In this document: positions 50,507 through 58,784 of the stretch, piece by piece | How positions within the stretch are numbered: the stretch's first letter is position 1 | Layout of the letters: every line of letters begins with the position of its first letter | DNA from: Streptomyces rishiriensis | GTDB taxonomy: Bacteria; Actinomycetota; Actinomycetes; Streptomycetales; Streptomycetaceae | Reading direction: 5' to 3' | DNA length: 64,000 nucleotides | Assembly (NCBI RefSeq): GCF_003112535.1 | Contig: NZ_BEWA01000003.1 | Span: 124,001 to 188,000, forward strand | The notes under the pieces: generated by a model | Told to the model about the DNA's origin: nothing | What the model saw: the letters and a program-made list of their open reading frames with translations, nothing else | The model's database searches: none | Position numbers and translations under genes: made by a program

Positions 50507-51484
50507 CTACGCGTGGGCACGCAGCACCTCCGCCCGGCACTCGTCCGGCGTGCCCCAGGCCGTGCGCAGGGCGCGGGCCTTGGTGAGCCAGAGCGACAGG
50601 TCGTACTCCGCCGTGTACCCGATCGCGCCGTGCAACTGGAGCGCGGCGCGCGCGCTCGCGTACGCCGCCTCGCCCGCGCTCGCCTTCGCCGCCGCGACGT
50701 CCGCCGCCGTCATCGTCACGGCGGCCCCCAGCACCAGGGGGCGGGCGAACTCCAGGGCGATCTTCACGTCCGCCAGCCGGTGCTTGACCGCCTGGAACGA
50801 GCCGATGGGCGCCCCGAACTGGACGCGTCGGCCGACATGGGCCACCGTCCGCTCCAGCAGCGCCAGGCCGACGCCGAGGGCCTGGGCGGCGGTGGCGAGC
50901 CTGGCCCACAGCAGCGCCCGGTCCACGGCCGGGGCCGGGGTGAGGAGTTCGCCGCCCGGCAGCAGACGGGTCAGCCGACGGGCGGGGTCCAGGGACGGCC
51001 GCACCGGGCCGTGACCGGGCGCGAGGCGCAGGCCGTCGGCGGCCAGCGCCAGCCGGAGCGTGGCCGCGTCGCCGTCCAGGGCGTAGGAGCCCTCGCGGGC
51101 CACCGTCGCCGTCGACCGGCCCGAGGCCAGCGCCGCGAGGAACCGCTCGGCCGGCCCCGGGTCGCGCAGCAGGGCCGCCGCGGCGACCGTCTCCACCAGC
51201 GGGCCCGGAACCGCGTGCCGCCCCAGCTCCACGAAGGCCACGGCCAGCTCCACCGGCCTGGGCCCGAGCCCCTCGTACTTCTCCGGGACCGCCAGGGCGA
51301 AGACGCCCGCGTCGGCGATCCGGGACCACAGCGCGCGCCCGCTCCCCCGCTCCCCACGGCTCCAGTCCCGGACCGCCGCCGCGGTGCCGGCCGCGCCCAG
51401 CATCGCGTCCAGCGACTGCGCGAACGCCCGCTGTTCGGCGTCCAGCAGGAACCGCATCGGTCCGGACGCCTGCGGCCAGGTCAT
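50507..51484 (-). CDS. Acyl-CoA dehydrogenase, small (FadE32/FadE33-like) subunit
   Basis: 325 residues, short for the family and similar in size to the mycobacterial FadE32/FadE33 subunits that pair with a longer partner. FAD-binding and core features include FALAVPEKYEGLGPRPVELA, ARLATAAQALGVGLALLERTVAHVGRRVQFGAPIGSFQAVKH and LQLHGAIGYTAEYDLSLWLTKARAL. Its ATG overlaps the stop of the longer dehydrogenase gene by four bases, so an alpha2beta2 heteromer is likely. In the steroid C/D-ring pathway such pairs oxidise ring-opened CoA intermediates; that assignment here is by context. Confidence 0.85.
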   Translation of the reverse strand: MTWPQASGPMRFLLDAEQRAFAQSLDAMLGAAGTAAAVRDWSRGERGSGRALWSRIADAGVFALAVPEKYEGLGPRPVELAVAFVELGRHAVPGPLVETVAAAALLRDPGPAERFLAALASGRSTATVAREGSYALDGDAATLRLALAADGLRLAPGHGPVRPSLDPARRLTRLLPGGELLTPAPAVDRALLWARLATAAQALGVGLALLERTVAHVGRRVQFGAPIGSFQAVKHRLADVKIALEFARPLVLGAAVTMTAADVAAAKASAGEAAYASARAALQLHGAIGYTAEYDLSLWLTKARALRTAWGTPDECRAEVLRAHA

Positions 51485-52623
51485 GTGCGGCGTCCCTTCG
51501 GCAGGCCGAGCAGGCGCTCGGCGACGATGTCGCGCTGGATCTCGTTGGCGCCCGCGTAGATCGGCCCGGCGAGGGAGAAGACGTACCGCTCGGCCCAGTC
51601 GGTGTCGCCCCGCTCCCCTTCCTCGCCCAGCAGGTCCAGCGCCGTCTCGTGCAGCGCTATGTCGTACTCCGACCAGAACACCTTGTTCAGGCTCGACTCC
51701 GGGCCGAGCCGCTCGCCGGCCAGGAAGCGGTGGGCGGCCGCCCAGGTGAACAGCTGGTACGCGCGGGCGCCGATCAGGGCGTCGGCGACCCGGTCCGCGG
51801 CGCCGGGCGGACTGCCCCGGTCCTGCCACAGCGCGTGCAGACGCTCGGCCGAGGCGAGGAAGCGGCCGGGGGAGCGCAGGGTGAGCCCGCGCTCGTTGGC
51901 CGCCGTCGACATCGCGATGCGCCAGCCCTCGCCGGGCCGGCCGATCACGTCCTCGTCGGGCACGAACACCTCGTCCAGGAAGAGCTCGGCGAAGGCCGGT
52001 TTCCCGTCGAGGCGGCCGACGGGGCGGACGGTGACGCCGGGGGCCCGCAGGTCGAACATGAAGTATCCGAGGCCCCGGTGCGGCGCGCCGGCGTCCGGGT
52101 CGCTGCGGAACAGACCGAAGGCACGATCGGCGAAGGCCGCGCGCGAGGACCACGCCTTCTGGCCGCTCAGCCGCCAGCCGCCGTCCGCGCGGACCGCCCT
52201 CGCGCGCAGCGCCGCCAGGTCCGAGCCGGCCTCGGGCTCCGACCAGGCCTGCGCCCAGACGACCTCGCCGGCGGCCATCGCGGGCAGCACACGGGAGCGC
52301 TGCTCCTCGGTGCCGTGGTCGAACAGGGTCGGGGCGAGCAGGCTCACGCCGTTCTGGCTGACCCGGCCCGGGGCGCCGGCCGCGTAGTACTCCTCCTCGA
52401 AGAGCAGCCAGCGCGTCAGCCCGCAGTCCCGCCCGCCGTAGCGCGTCGGCCAGTTCACCGCCGACCAGCCGCCCGCCGCCAGCTCGGCCTCCCACGCGCG
52501 GTGCGCGGCGAAGCCCTCGGCGGTCTCCAGGGAGGGCAGCGGCACCGCCGGCACATGCGCGTGCAGCCAGGCCCGGGCCTCGGCGCGGAACGCCTCGTCG
52601 GCGGGGGAGTGTGCGAGGTCCAC
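51481..52623 (-). CDS. Acyl-CoA dehydrogenase, large (FadE30/FadE31-like) subunit
   Basis: 380-residue flavoprotein dehydrogenase. The N-terminal helical domain includes WSAVNWPTRYGGRDCGLTRWLLFEEEY, the FAD-binding middle is WAQAWSEPEAGSDLAALRARAV and WRLSGQKAWSS, and the C-terminal domain ends with GPIYAGANEIQRDIVAERLLGLPKG. GTG 52623 is chosen because AAAGAGG lies about 6 nt upstream; GTG 52629 abuts that site. It is divergent from the IpdF-like SDR, and the KstR2-like palindrome is in the gap. FadE31-type pairing with the next gene is the best reading; FadE30 is the alternative. Confidence 0.87.
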   Translation of the reverse strand: MDLAHSPADEAFRAEARAWLHAHVPAVPLPSLETAEGFAAHRAWEAELAAGGWSAVNWPTRYGGRDCGLTRWLLFEEEYYAAGAPGRVSQNGVSLLAPTLFDHGTEEQRSRVLPAMAAGEVVWAQAWSEPEAGSDLAALRARAVRADGGWRLSGQKAWSSRAAFADRAFGLFRSDPDAGAPHRGLGYFMFDLRAPGVTVRPVGRLDGKPAFAELFLDEVFVPDEDVIGRPGEGWRIAMSTAANERGLTLRSPGRFLASAERLHALWQDRGSPPGAADRVADALIGARAYQLFTWAAAHRFLAGERLGPESSLNKVFWSEYDIALHETALDLLGEEGERGDTDWAERYVFSLAGPIYAGANEIQRDIVAERLLGLPKGRRT

Positions 52624-52651
52624 GGCCACCCTCTTTCCCGGACGGTTCTTC

Positions 52652-52671
52652 CCTAACAAGTGTTTGGTAGG
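52652..52671. promoter_or_regulatory. KstR2-like operator between divergent fadE and ipdF-like genes
   Basis: Imperfect palindrome CCTAACAAG (52652-52660) and TTTGGTAGG (52663-52671). Its core, 52655-52668, fits the reported KstR2 motif AnCAAGnnCTTGnT at nine of ten defined positions. It lies just upstream of TAGCGT (52673-52678), the -10-like hexamer 6 nt before the SDR start codon. Confidence 0.65.
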
Positions 52672-52684
52672 TTAGCGTGCTGTC

Positions 52685-53473
52685 ATGACGAACGTCGAGG
52701 GTCCGCCGTACGTTCCCGGGCACGCGCTGCTCGACGGACGCAGCGCGGTGATCACCGCGGCGGCCGGCGCGGGCATCGGCGGAGCCACCGCGCGCCGCTT
52801 CCTCGAAGAGGGCGCGCGCGTCCTGATCAGCGACGCCCACCCGCGCCGGCTCAAGGCCCACGAGGCCGAACTCGCCGAGGAGTTCGGCCCGGCGGCCGTG
52901 ACGGCACAGCCCTGCGACGTCACCGACGAGCGCCAGGTGCGCGCCCTGTTCGACGCCGCCGTCGCGGCGCACGGACGGCTGGACGTCGTCGTCAACAACG
53001 CCGGCCTGGGCGGCACCTCACCGCTCGCCGACATGAGCGACGACCAGTGGACACGGGTCCTGGACGTCACACTGAACGGCACCTTCCGCTGCACCCGGGC
53101 CGCGCTGCGGCTGATGCGGACGAGCGGCGGCGGCGTCATCGTCAACAACGCCTCCGTCGTCGGCTGGCGCGCCCAGGCCGGACAGGCGCACTACGCCGCC
53201 GCGAAGGCGGGCGTGATGGCGCTGACCCGCTGCGCGGCCGTGGAGGCGGCCGCCTACGGGGTGCGGGTCAACGCCGTCTCGCCGAGCCTCGCCATGCACC
53301 CGCACCTGGCGAAGGTCACCACGCCCGAACTGCTGGCGGAGCTCACCGAACGCGAGGCCTTCGGGCGGTACGCGCAGCCCTGGGAGGTGGCCAACGTGAT
53401 CGTCTTCCTGGCGTCGGACTACTCCTCGTACATGACGGGCGAGGTCGTCGCCGTCAGCAGCCAGCACGCCTGA
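52685..53473 (+). CDS. Short-chain dehydrogenase (IpdF-like)
   Basis: 262-residue SDR. The N-terminal nucleotide site is modified, ITAAAGAGIGGATA in place of TGxxxGIG, as in the SDRs of mycobacterial steroid clusters. VNNAGLGG, the serine region VNNASVVGW and the catalytic YAAAK (in HYAAAKAGVMAL) are present. Size and place next to kstR2 match Rv3559c (IpdF), which oxidises the ring hydroxyl of the HIP-CoA series. That function is inferred from context. Probably a leaderless transcript starting behind the KstR2-like palindrome. Confidence 0.85.
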   Translation: MTNVEGPPYVPGHALLDGRSAVITAAAGAGIGGATARRFLEEGARVLISDAHPRRLKAHEAELAEEFGPAAVTAQPCDVTDERQVRALFDAAVAAHGRLDVVVNNAGLGGTSPLADMSDDQWTRVLDVTLNGTFRCTRAALRLMRTSGGGVIVNNASVVGWRAQAGQAHYAAAKAGVMALTRCAAVEAAAYGVRVNAVSPSLAMHPHLAKVTTPELLAELTEREAFGRYAQPWEVANVIVFLASDYSSYMTGEVVAVSSQHA

Positions 53474-53499
53474 CGACCGGAGCAGCCCACAATGGACCC

Positions 53500-54132
53500 G
53501 TGCCGACCAAGAAGAAGCCCCAGGTGACCGCCGCGCCCGCGCGCCGCGGCGAACTGCTCAACACGGCCGCCGAGGTCTTCGCCGAGCAGGGTTACAACGC
53601 GACCACCGTGCGCAAGATCGCCGACCACGCGGGCATGCTCGCGGGCAGCCTCTACTACCACTTCGACTCCAAGGAGTCGATGCTCGAGGAGATCCTGCGC
53701 ACCTTCCTCGACGAGCTGTGGCACGGCTACGACACCGTCCTGGCCGCCGGCGAGGGCCCCCGCGAGACGCTCGAAGCGCTGGTCACCGAGTCGTTCCGGG
53801 AGATCGACCGGCACCGGGCCGCCGTCGCGATCTACCAGAAGGAGAGCCGCCAGCTCGTGGCGCAGGAACGGTTCGCGTTCCTCGCCGACTCGCAGCGCAG
53901 GTTCGAGAAGGCATGGCTGTCCACGCTGGAACGCGGCGTGGCGGAAGGGGTCTTCCGCGCCGACCTCGACGTCCGGCTCACGTACCGCTTCGTCCGCGAC
54001 ACCGTCTGGGTCGCCGCGTCCTGGTACCGGCCCGGCGGACAGCACAGCCCGGAGGAGATCGCCCGGCAGTACCTGTCGATGGTGCTGGACGGGATCGCCG
54101 TACGTCAGCGGCAGGCGCACAGCCGCAGGTGA
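53500..54132 (+). CDS. kstR2: TetR-family regulator, KstR2-like
   Basis: 210 residues. HTH region RRGELLNTAAEVFAEQGYNATTVRKIADHAGMLAGSLYYHFDSKESMLEE, then a ligand domain with EIDRHRAAVAIYQKESRQLV and FVRDTVWVAASWYRPGG, features that recall mycobacterial KstR2, the repressor of steroid C/D-ring genes that responds to HIP-CoA. It sits between ipdF-like and fadA6-like genes, as in M. tuberculosis. GTG 53500 follows CACAAT (53488-53493) by 6 nt, so it may have its own leaderless promoter 26 nt after the SDR stop. Alternative: another TetR controlling acyl-CoA catabolism. Confidence 0.78.
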   Translation: MPTKKKPQVTAAPARRGELLNTAAEVFAEQGYNATTVRKIADHAGMLAGSLYYHFDSKESMLEEILRTFLDELWHGYDTVLAAGEGPRETLEALVTESFREIDRHRAAVAIYQKESRQLVAQERFAFLADSQRRFEKAWLSTLERGVAEGVFRADLDVRLTYRFVRDTVWVAASWYRPGGQHSPEEIARQYLSMVLDGIAVRQRQAHSRR

Positions 54133-54224
54133 ACAGCGCATCTGGACAGCCGTATGCAACAGCGCATGTGAACAACCGCAGGTGAACAGTCCGAGCAAGT
54201 GCCCCTTTCCCTGAGGGAGTCGCC
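54133..54224. other. Short intergenic stretch with degenerate repeats
   Basis: 92 bp between the kstR2-like gene and the thiolase gene, containing imperfect copies of CCGCAGGTGAACAG and CAGCGCATsTG-type words (the first copies overlap the kstR2-like 3' end). CTGAGGGAG before the thiolase ATG is its probable ribosome binding site. Confidence 0.4.
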
Positions 54225-55382
54225 ATGGCCGAGGCCTACATCGTCGAAGCGGTCCGTACGCCCGTGGGGCGGCGCGCAGGAGGTCTGTCCGGGGTCCACC
54301 CGGCCGACCTCGGGGCGCACGTGCTCAAGGAGCTCGTCTCGCGCGCGGGCGTCGATCCGGCGGCGGTCGAGGACGTCGTCTTCGGCTGCCTGGACACCGT
54401 CGGCCCGCAGGCCGGGGACATCGCGCGGACCTGCTGGCTGGCCGCGGGACTGCCCGAGGAGGTGCCCGGCGTGACCGTGGACCGACAGTGCGGCTCCTCG
54501 CAACAGGCCGTGCACTTCGCCGCGCAGGGCGTGTTGTCGGGAACGCAGGACCTGGTCGTCGCGGGCGGCGTGCAGAACATGTCGCAGATCCCGATCGCGT
54601 TCGCCACCCGGCAGGCCGCCGAGCCGCTCGGCTTCACCCAGGGCCCCTTCGCGGGCAGCGAGGGCTGGCGCGCCCGCTACGGCGACCGGCCCGTCAACCA
54701 GTTCGCCGGCGCGGAGATGATCGCCGCCAAGTGGGGCATCACCCGCCGCGACCAGGAGGAGTTCGCGCTGCGCTCGCACCGGCGGGCCGTCCGCGCCCTC
54801 GACGAGGGCCGCTTCACGCGCGAGACGGTCGCCCTCGGGGAGGTCACCGCCGACGAGGGGCCGCGCCGGGACACCTCCCTGGAGAAGATGGCCGCGCTCA
54901 AGCCCGTCATCGACGGCGGCACCGTCACCGCGGCCTGCTCCTCGCAGGTCTCCGACGGGGCGGCCGCCCTGCTGCTGGCCTCCGAGGACGCCGTCCGCGC
55001 ACACGGGCTGCGGCCCCGGGCCCGCGTGCACCACCTCTCCGTACGCGGCGAGGACCCCGTCCGCATGCTCACCGCCCCCATCCCGGCCACCGCGCACGCC
55101 CTGAAGAAGACCGGGCTCACGATCGACGACATCGACCTCGTCGAGATCAACGAGGCCTTCGCGCCCGTCGTCCTGGCCTGGCTGAAGGAGACCGGCGCTG
55201 ACCCGGACCGGGTCAACGTCAACGGCGGCGCCATCGCCCTGGGCCACCCCCTCGGCGCGACCGGCGCGAAGCTGATGACGACCCTCCTGCACGAACTCGA
55301 ACGCACCGGCGGCCGCTACGGCCTGCAGACCATGTGCGAGGGCGGCGGCCAGGCCAACGTGACGATCATCGAACGGCTCTGA
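54225..55382 (+). CDS. fadA6: Thiolase (acetyl-CoA acyltransferase), FadA6-like
   Basis: 385-residue thiolase. The nucleophile is Cys89 in [17 protein letters not shown], the histidine is in [19 protein letters not shown], and the second cysteine is in [14 protein letters not shown]. This is the degradative type with [13 protein letters not shown]. Adjacent genes suggest it performs the role of FadA6, a thiolase of the steroid C/D-ring pathway. Its last 17 bases overlap the end of the convergent ipdC-like gene. Confidence 0.9.
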   Translation: MAEAYIVEAVRTPVGRRAGGLSGVHPADLGAHVLKELVSRAGVDPAAVEDVVFGCLDTVGPQAGDIARTCWLAAGLPEEVPGVTVDRQCGSSQQAVHFAAQGVLSGTQDLVVAGGVQNMSQIPIAFATRQAAEPLGFTQGPFAGSEGWRARYGDRPVNQFAGAEMIAAKWGITRRDQEEFALRSHRRAVRALDEGRFTRETVALGEVTADEGPRRDTSLEKMAALKPVIDGGTVTAACSSQVSDGAAALLLASEDAVRAHGLRPRARVHHLSVRGEDPVRMLTAPIPATAHALKKTGLTIDDIDLVEINEAFAPVVLAWLKETGADPDRVNVNGGAIALGHPLGATGAKLMTTLLHELERTGGRYGLQTMCEGGGQANVTIIERL

Positions 55383-56424
55383 AACCCTCCAGGGACGCCA
55401 GCACCGTTTCCGCCTCCCCCATCACACGCCCCACCAGTTCCGCGCACGACGGCAGGTCGTCGATCACCCCGGCGACCTGCCCGGACGCCATCACCCCGGC
55501 ATCCGTGCGCCCCTCCACCATCGCCGACCGCAACAGCATCGGCGTGTTCGCGGCGAGCAGCACCTGACTCCAGGAGAGGTCCTTGCCGTGGCGCAGCGCC
55601 AGCCCGTCGCGGGCCATCTGCCGCCAGGTCAGACCCGACAGCCTGCGGAAGGCGGCCGCGTGCCGCACCGCCCGCAGCAGGGCCCCGGTGCGCCCCGCGC
55701 CCTCCAGGGCGCCCACCAGCTCCGAGCGCAGCATGCGGTGCGGAAGACCGTCCACCGCCCGGGTGACGATGACGTCCCGCACGGTCGCCGCCAGATACCG
55801 GGCCTTCACCGCGTCCGGGACCGGCGAGTCCGAGGTGAGCAGGAACCGCGTGCCCATGGCCACGCCCGCCGCCCCGTACGCCAGCGCCGCCGCCAGCCCC
55901 CGTCCGTCGAAGAACCCGCCCGCCGCCACGACCGGGACGTCAACGGCGTCCACCACCTGCGGCAGCAGCACCGTCGTGGCCACCTCGCCGGTGTGGCCGC
56001 CGCCCTCGCCGCCCTGCACGATCACCGCGTCCGCGCCCCACGCGGCGACCTTCTCGGCATGCCGGCGGGCCCCGACGGAGGGGATCACGACGACGCCGGC
56101 CGCCTTGAGCTCGGCGATCAGCTCAACGGAGGGCGCGAGCGCGAAGGACGCCACCCGGACCCCCTCCTCGACGACGATCCGCACCCGCTCGCCCGCGTCC
56201 GCCGCGTCGGCCCGCAGATTGACGCCGAAGGGCGCGTCCGTGCGCGCCTTCACCTCCCGCACCGCTTCCCGCAACTGGTCCAGGGTCATCGTGGCGGAGG
56301 CCAGCACGCCCAGCGCCCCCGCGTTCGCCGTCGCCGACACCAGGCGCGGACCCGCGACCCATCCCATCCCGGTCTGCACGATCGGGTGGCGCACCCCGAC
56401 CAGCCGGGTCAGTGCCGTCTCCAT
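55366..56424 (-). CDS. ipdC: Nitronate monooxygenase-fold flavoprotein, IpdC-like
   Basis: 352 residues in the NPD/nitronate monooxygenase fold: RHPIVQTGMGWVAGPRLVSATANAGALGVL, the phosphate-binding VVAAGGFFDGRGLAAALAYGAAGVAMGTRFL and the conserved AVIVQGGEGGGHTG. The size and the position directly after ipdA-ipdB-like genes match mycobacterial IpdC, a flavin-dependent oxidoreductase of C/D-ring degradation, more than a true nitronate oxidase. Its ATG shares one base with the ipdB-like stop. It ends 17 bp inside the opposing thiolase gene. Confidence 0.87.
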   Translation of the reverse strand: METALTRLVGVRHPIVQTGMGWVAGPRLVSATANAGALGVLASATMTLDQLREAVREVKARTDAPFGVNLRADAADAGERVRIVVEEGVRVASFALAPSVELIAELKAAGVVVIPSVGARRHAEKVAAWGADAVIVQGGEGGGHTGEVATTVLLPQVVDAVDVPVVAAGGFFDGRGLAAALAYGAAGVAMGTRFLLTSDSPVPDAVKARYLAATVRDVIVTRAVDGLPHRMLRSELVGALEGAGRTGALLRAVRHAAAFRRLSGLTWRQMARDGLALRHGKDLSWSQVLLAANTPMLLRSAMVEGRTDAGVMASGQVAGVIDDLPSCAELVGRVMGEAETVLASLEGFRAVR

Positions 56425-57143
56425 CAGCCGGCGACCTCCCGCGCGCGGGCCCCGTCCGGATCGATCACCTCACGGATCAACCGCAGCTCCGCGGCCGTCG
56501 GCTCCCGCGTGTACGGCACCTCGGGCGGCACCACGAGGTCAAAGGCCGTCGCCTCGCGCACCTGCTCGACGCTCACCCCCGGATGCAGCGACGCCAGCCG
56601 CATCGAGCGGTCGGGGGTCGCGAAGTCGAAGACGCCGAGGTCGGAGACGACCCGCGGGATGCGGTGGTGGCGCGCGCCGCCCGCACGGTCGTAGCCCACT
56701 CCGCACACCATGTCGACCCTCTCGACGAACACCCGCCGCGAATGCCTGGGGACCCAGTAACTGGTCGGATTGTTCAGGGTGTTGACCGGAGCGCCCCGCA
56801 CGCCGAGCAGCTGGCGCACCGGCTTCGCCCAGTCGCCGATGCAGGAGATGTTCTGGTTGCCGTACCGGTCGATCTGGCTCGCGCCCATCATCACGTGCCG
56901 CCGCCCCCCGGTGACCAGCTCCAGATGCAGGCGGTAGGGCAGCCAGCCCTCCACCGTGCCGTCCACGCCGACGAGCAGCGCCTCGCCGTCGGTCAGCAGC
57001 AGCTCCGGCGAGAACGTCCGCCGGGCGAGCCGTGCGCCGACCGAGGGAATCACGCCCATCGGGCTCGCCAGGATCTCGCCCGCCCCGCGCCACGCCTCCG
57101 CGCAGGCGACGACGCAGTACTCCGCCCGTGTCGCCGTGCTCAT
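56424..57143 (-). CDS. ipdB: CoA-transferase-fold subunit B, IpdB-like
   Basis: 239 residues of the class I CoA-transferase beta fold: YCVVACAEAWRGAGEILASPMGVIPSVGARLARRTF, GRRHVMMGASQIDRYGNQNISCIGDW and PVNTLNNPTSYWVPRHS. In mycobacteria IpdAB is not a transferase but a hydrolase that opens the last steroid ring (COCHEA-CoA). The sequence alone shows the fold and the IpdB-like features; the reaction is inferred from the gene set. The ATG overlaps the ipdA-like stop by four bases. Confidence 0.87.
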   Translation of the reverse strand: MSTATRAEYCVVACAEAWRGAGEILASPMGVIPSVGARLARRTFSPELLLTDGEALLVGVDGTVEGWLPYRLHLELVTGGRRHVMMGASQIDRYGNQNISCIGDWAKPVRQLLGVRGAPVNTLNNPTSYWVPRHSRRVFVERVDMVCGVGYDRAGGARHHRIPRVVSDLGVFDFATPDRSMRLASLHPGVSVEQVREATAFDLVVPPEVPYTREPTAAELRLIREVIDPDGARAREVAG

Positions 57144-57976
57144 GTCGCCTCCCCTGCCGCCGCCCGGTACGCCTGCTCGTCCCCGGCGAGGAACCGGTCC
57201 GCGAACTCCGGCCACGGCGTGCTCGCGTAGAGCTTCTGGAACGCCTCGTCCCGGCCGTAGTCGGGGGCGCAGGACGTGAAGTGCGCCCCCTGGGGCGCCT
57301 CGACGACACCCGTCACCGTGTGCCGCTTGATCAGCAGCGACTGCGGCGGCGCCTCCTTCGTCAACTCGGCCGTGTCGACGATCCGTTCACAGCTGACGTA
57401 CGCCGCGTCCGCGGCCTCGCAGAAGAGGTCGTCGAAGTACGGGTCCGGGCCCAGGTACTGCCCGTTGCCCCGCCGGTCGGCCCGGTTGACGTGCACCAGG
57501 GCCGCGTCCAGCCGCAGGGCCGGCATGGCGACGAACGTCTCGGCGTCCTCGTACGGCGACGTCACCGTGCGCAGCCCGGGGTTGACCCGCATCACGTCCG
57601 AGCCGAGGCCCGCGCGCACCGGCAGGAAGGGCAGCCGGTGCGCGGCCGCGCGCAGCCCCCACAGGAACATCGCCTCGTCGACCTCCGTCAGCTCGAAGGC
57701 GCCCCGCTCACGGGCCGCCCGGTAGTGCGGTTCGAGGGGGATCGAGTCGAGGGTGGCGAACGCCGCGACCAGTCTGCGGACGCGTCCGGCCGCCGCGAGC
57801 ATGCCGACGTCCGGGCCGCCGTACGAGACCACCGTGAGGTCGGTGACCGGCGAGCGCAGCAGCGCCCGCACCAGCGCCATCGGCTTGCGCCGCGAACCCC
57901 AGCCGCCGATGCCGACGGTCATGCCGCTCTCCAGACGGGAGACGGCCTCGTCGGCGCTCATCGTCTTGTCACTCAC
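57140..57976 (-). CDS. ipdA: CoA-transferase-fold subunit A, IpdA-like
   Basis: 278 residues of the class I CoA-transferase alpha fold: SGMTVGIGGWGSRRKPMALVRALLRSPVTDLTVVSYGGPDVGMLAAAG, then ALVHVNRADRRGNGQYLGPDPYFDDLFCEAA. The GGWGSRRKPM loop is characteristic of IpdA rather than of acetoacetate CoA-transferases. GTG 57976 is chosen because GAGAGGAG lies ~6 nt upstream; ATG 57961 is an alternative five codons in. It overlaps the echA20-like gene by eight bases and forms a heteromer with the next gene product. Confidence 0.87.
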   Translation of the reverse strand: MSDKTMSADEAVSRLESGMTVGIGGWGSRRKPMALVRALLRSPVTDLTVVSYGGPDVGMLAAAGRVRRLVAAFATLDSIPLEPHYRAARERGAFELTEVDEAMFLWGLRAAAHRLPFLPVRAGLGSDVMRVNPGLRTVTSPYEDAETFVAMPALRLDAALVHVNRADRRGNGQYLGPDPYFDDLFCEAADAAYVSCERIVDTAELTKEAPPQSLLIKRHTVTGVVEAPQGAHFTSCAPDYGRDEAFQKLYASTPWPEFADRFLAGDEQAYRAAAGEAT

Positions 57977-58730
57977 CCGAGCTCCTCTCGTCGGCCGCCG
58001 AGCCGAAGGCGGCGCGCACCCGGTCGGCGACCCCGCCGACGCTCGCCTCATAGGTGAAGCCCTGCTCGAAGCGGTAGCTGCGGCGCACGTCGACGGGATC
58101 GATGCCGTTGAGAGCCGCCTTCGCCAGCCGCAGCAGCTCGCCGTCCTTCGCGGCGATCTCCCCGGCCAACTCCAGTGCGGTCCCCTCCAGTTCGTCCGGG
58201 GGCGTCACCCGCCACACCGAGCCGTGCGCGTGCAGCTCGGCTGCCGAGACCGTCCGCGCCGTGTAGTACAGGGCCCGCAGCAGATGCTGGGGCACCAGCC
58301 GGGCCAGATGCGTGGCCGCGCCCAGCGCGCCCCGGTCCAGCTCGGGGAGCCCGAACACGGCGTCCTCGCTCGCCACGATCACGTCCGCGTTGCCCACCAG
58401 CCCGATGCCGCCGCCCAGACAGAAGCCCCGCACCGCCGCCACCACCGGGACCTCGCACTCGTACACCGCCGCGAAGGCCTCGAAGCAGCCGCGGTTGGCG
58501 CCGACGAGCGCCTCCCCGCCCCGCGCCTGGATCTCCTTGATGTCGACGCCCGCGTTGAACCCCCGCCCCTCGGCCGCGAGCACCACGCATCGCGTCGCCG
58601 GATCGCGGCCGGCCGCGCGCACCGCGTCCGCCAGGGCGAACCAGCCCGCCACCGGCAGCGCGTTCACCGGCGGGAAGTCGACCACGACCAGCGAAATCCC
58701 CTTTTCCGGGGACGAGGTGGAGACACCCAT
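57969..58730 (-). CDS. echA20: Enoyl-CoA hydratase/crotonase family protein, EchA20-like
   Basis: 253-residue crotonase. GRGFNAGVDIKEIQ and GFCLGGGIGLVGNADVIVASEDAVFGLPELDRGALGAATHL hold the oxyanion-hole loops and active-site acidic region. As first gene of a coupled echA20-ipdA-ipdB-ipdC row it corresponds to mycobacterial EchA20, which hydrolyses the D ring of a steroid-derived CoA ester. Reaction inferred. Its promoter must lie in the 54-bp gap shared with the divergent SDR, which is mostly filled by a KstR2-like palindrome. Confidence 0.87.
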   Translation of the reverse strand: MGVSTSSPEKGISLVVVDFPPVNALPVAGWFALADAVRAAGRDPATRCVVLAAEGRGFNAGVDIKEIQARGGEALVGANRGCFEAFAAVYECEVPVVAAVRGFCLGGGIGLVGNADVIVASEDAVFGLPELDRGALGAATHLARLVPQHLLRALYYTARTVSAAELHAHGSVWRVTPPDELEGTALELAGEIAAKDGELLRLAKAALNGIDPVDVRRSYRFEQGFTYEASVGGVADRVRAAFGSAADERSSGE

Positions 58731-58741
58731 GGAAGCATCAG

Positions 58742-58778
58742 CTACCTTTCCACCAAACGTTTGTTAGGTGGAAGGTAG
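58742..58778. promoter_or_regulatory. Extended palindrome between divergent echA20-like and SDR genes (KstR2-like site)
   Basis: CTACCTTTCCACC (58742-58754) and GGTGGAAGGTAG (58767-58778) are inverted copies apart from one extra T; the centre contains the perfect 10-bp palindrome CAAACGTTTG (58754-58763). The core 58752-58765 fits AnCAAGnnCTTGnT at eight of ten positions, symmetrically altered. It fills most of the 54-bp divergent gap, so it would repress both directions. Confidence 0.65.
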
Positions 58779-58784
58779 CAGCGA

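Noticed and set aside
55366..56424. True nitronate monooxygenase
   Set aside because: The fold is shared, but the gene is embedded in an echA20-ipdA-ipdB row, which makes the IpdC-type role more likely.
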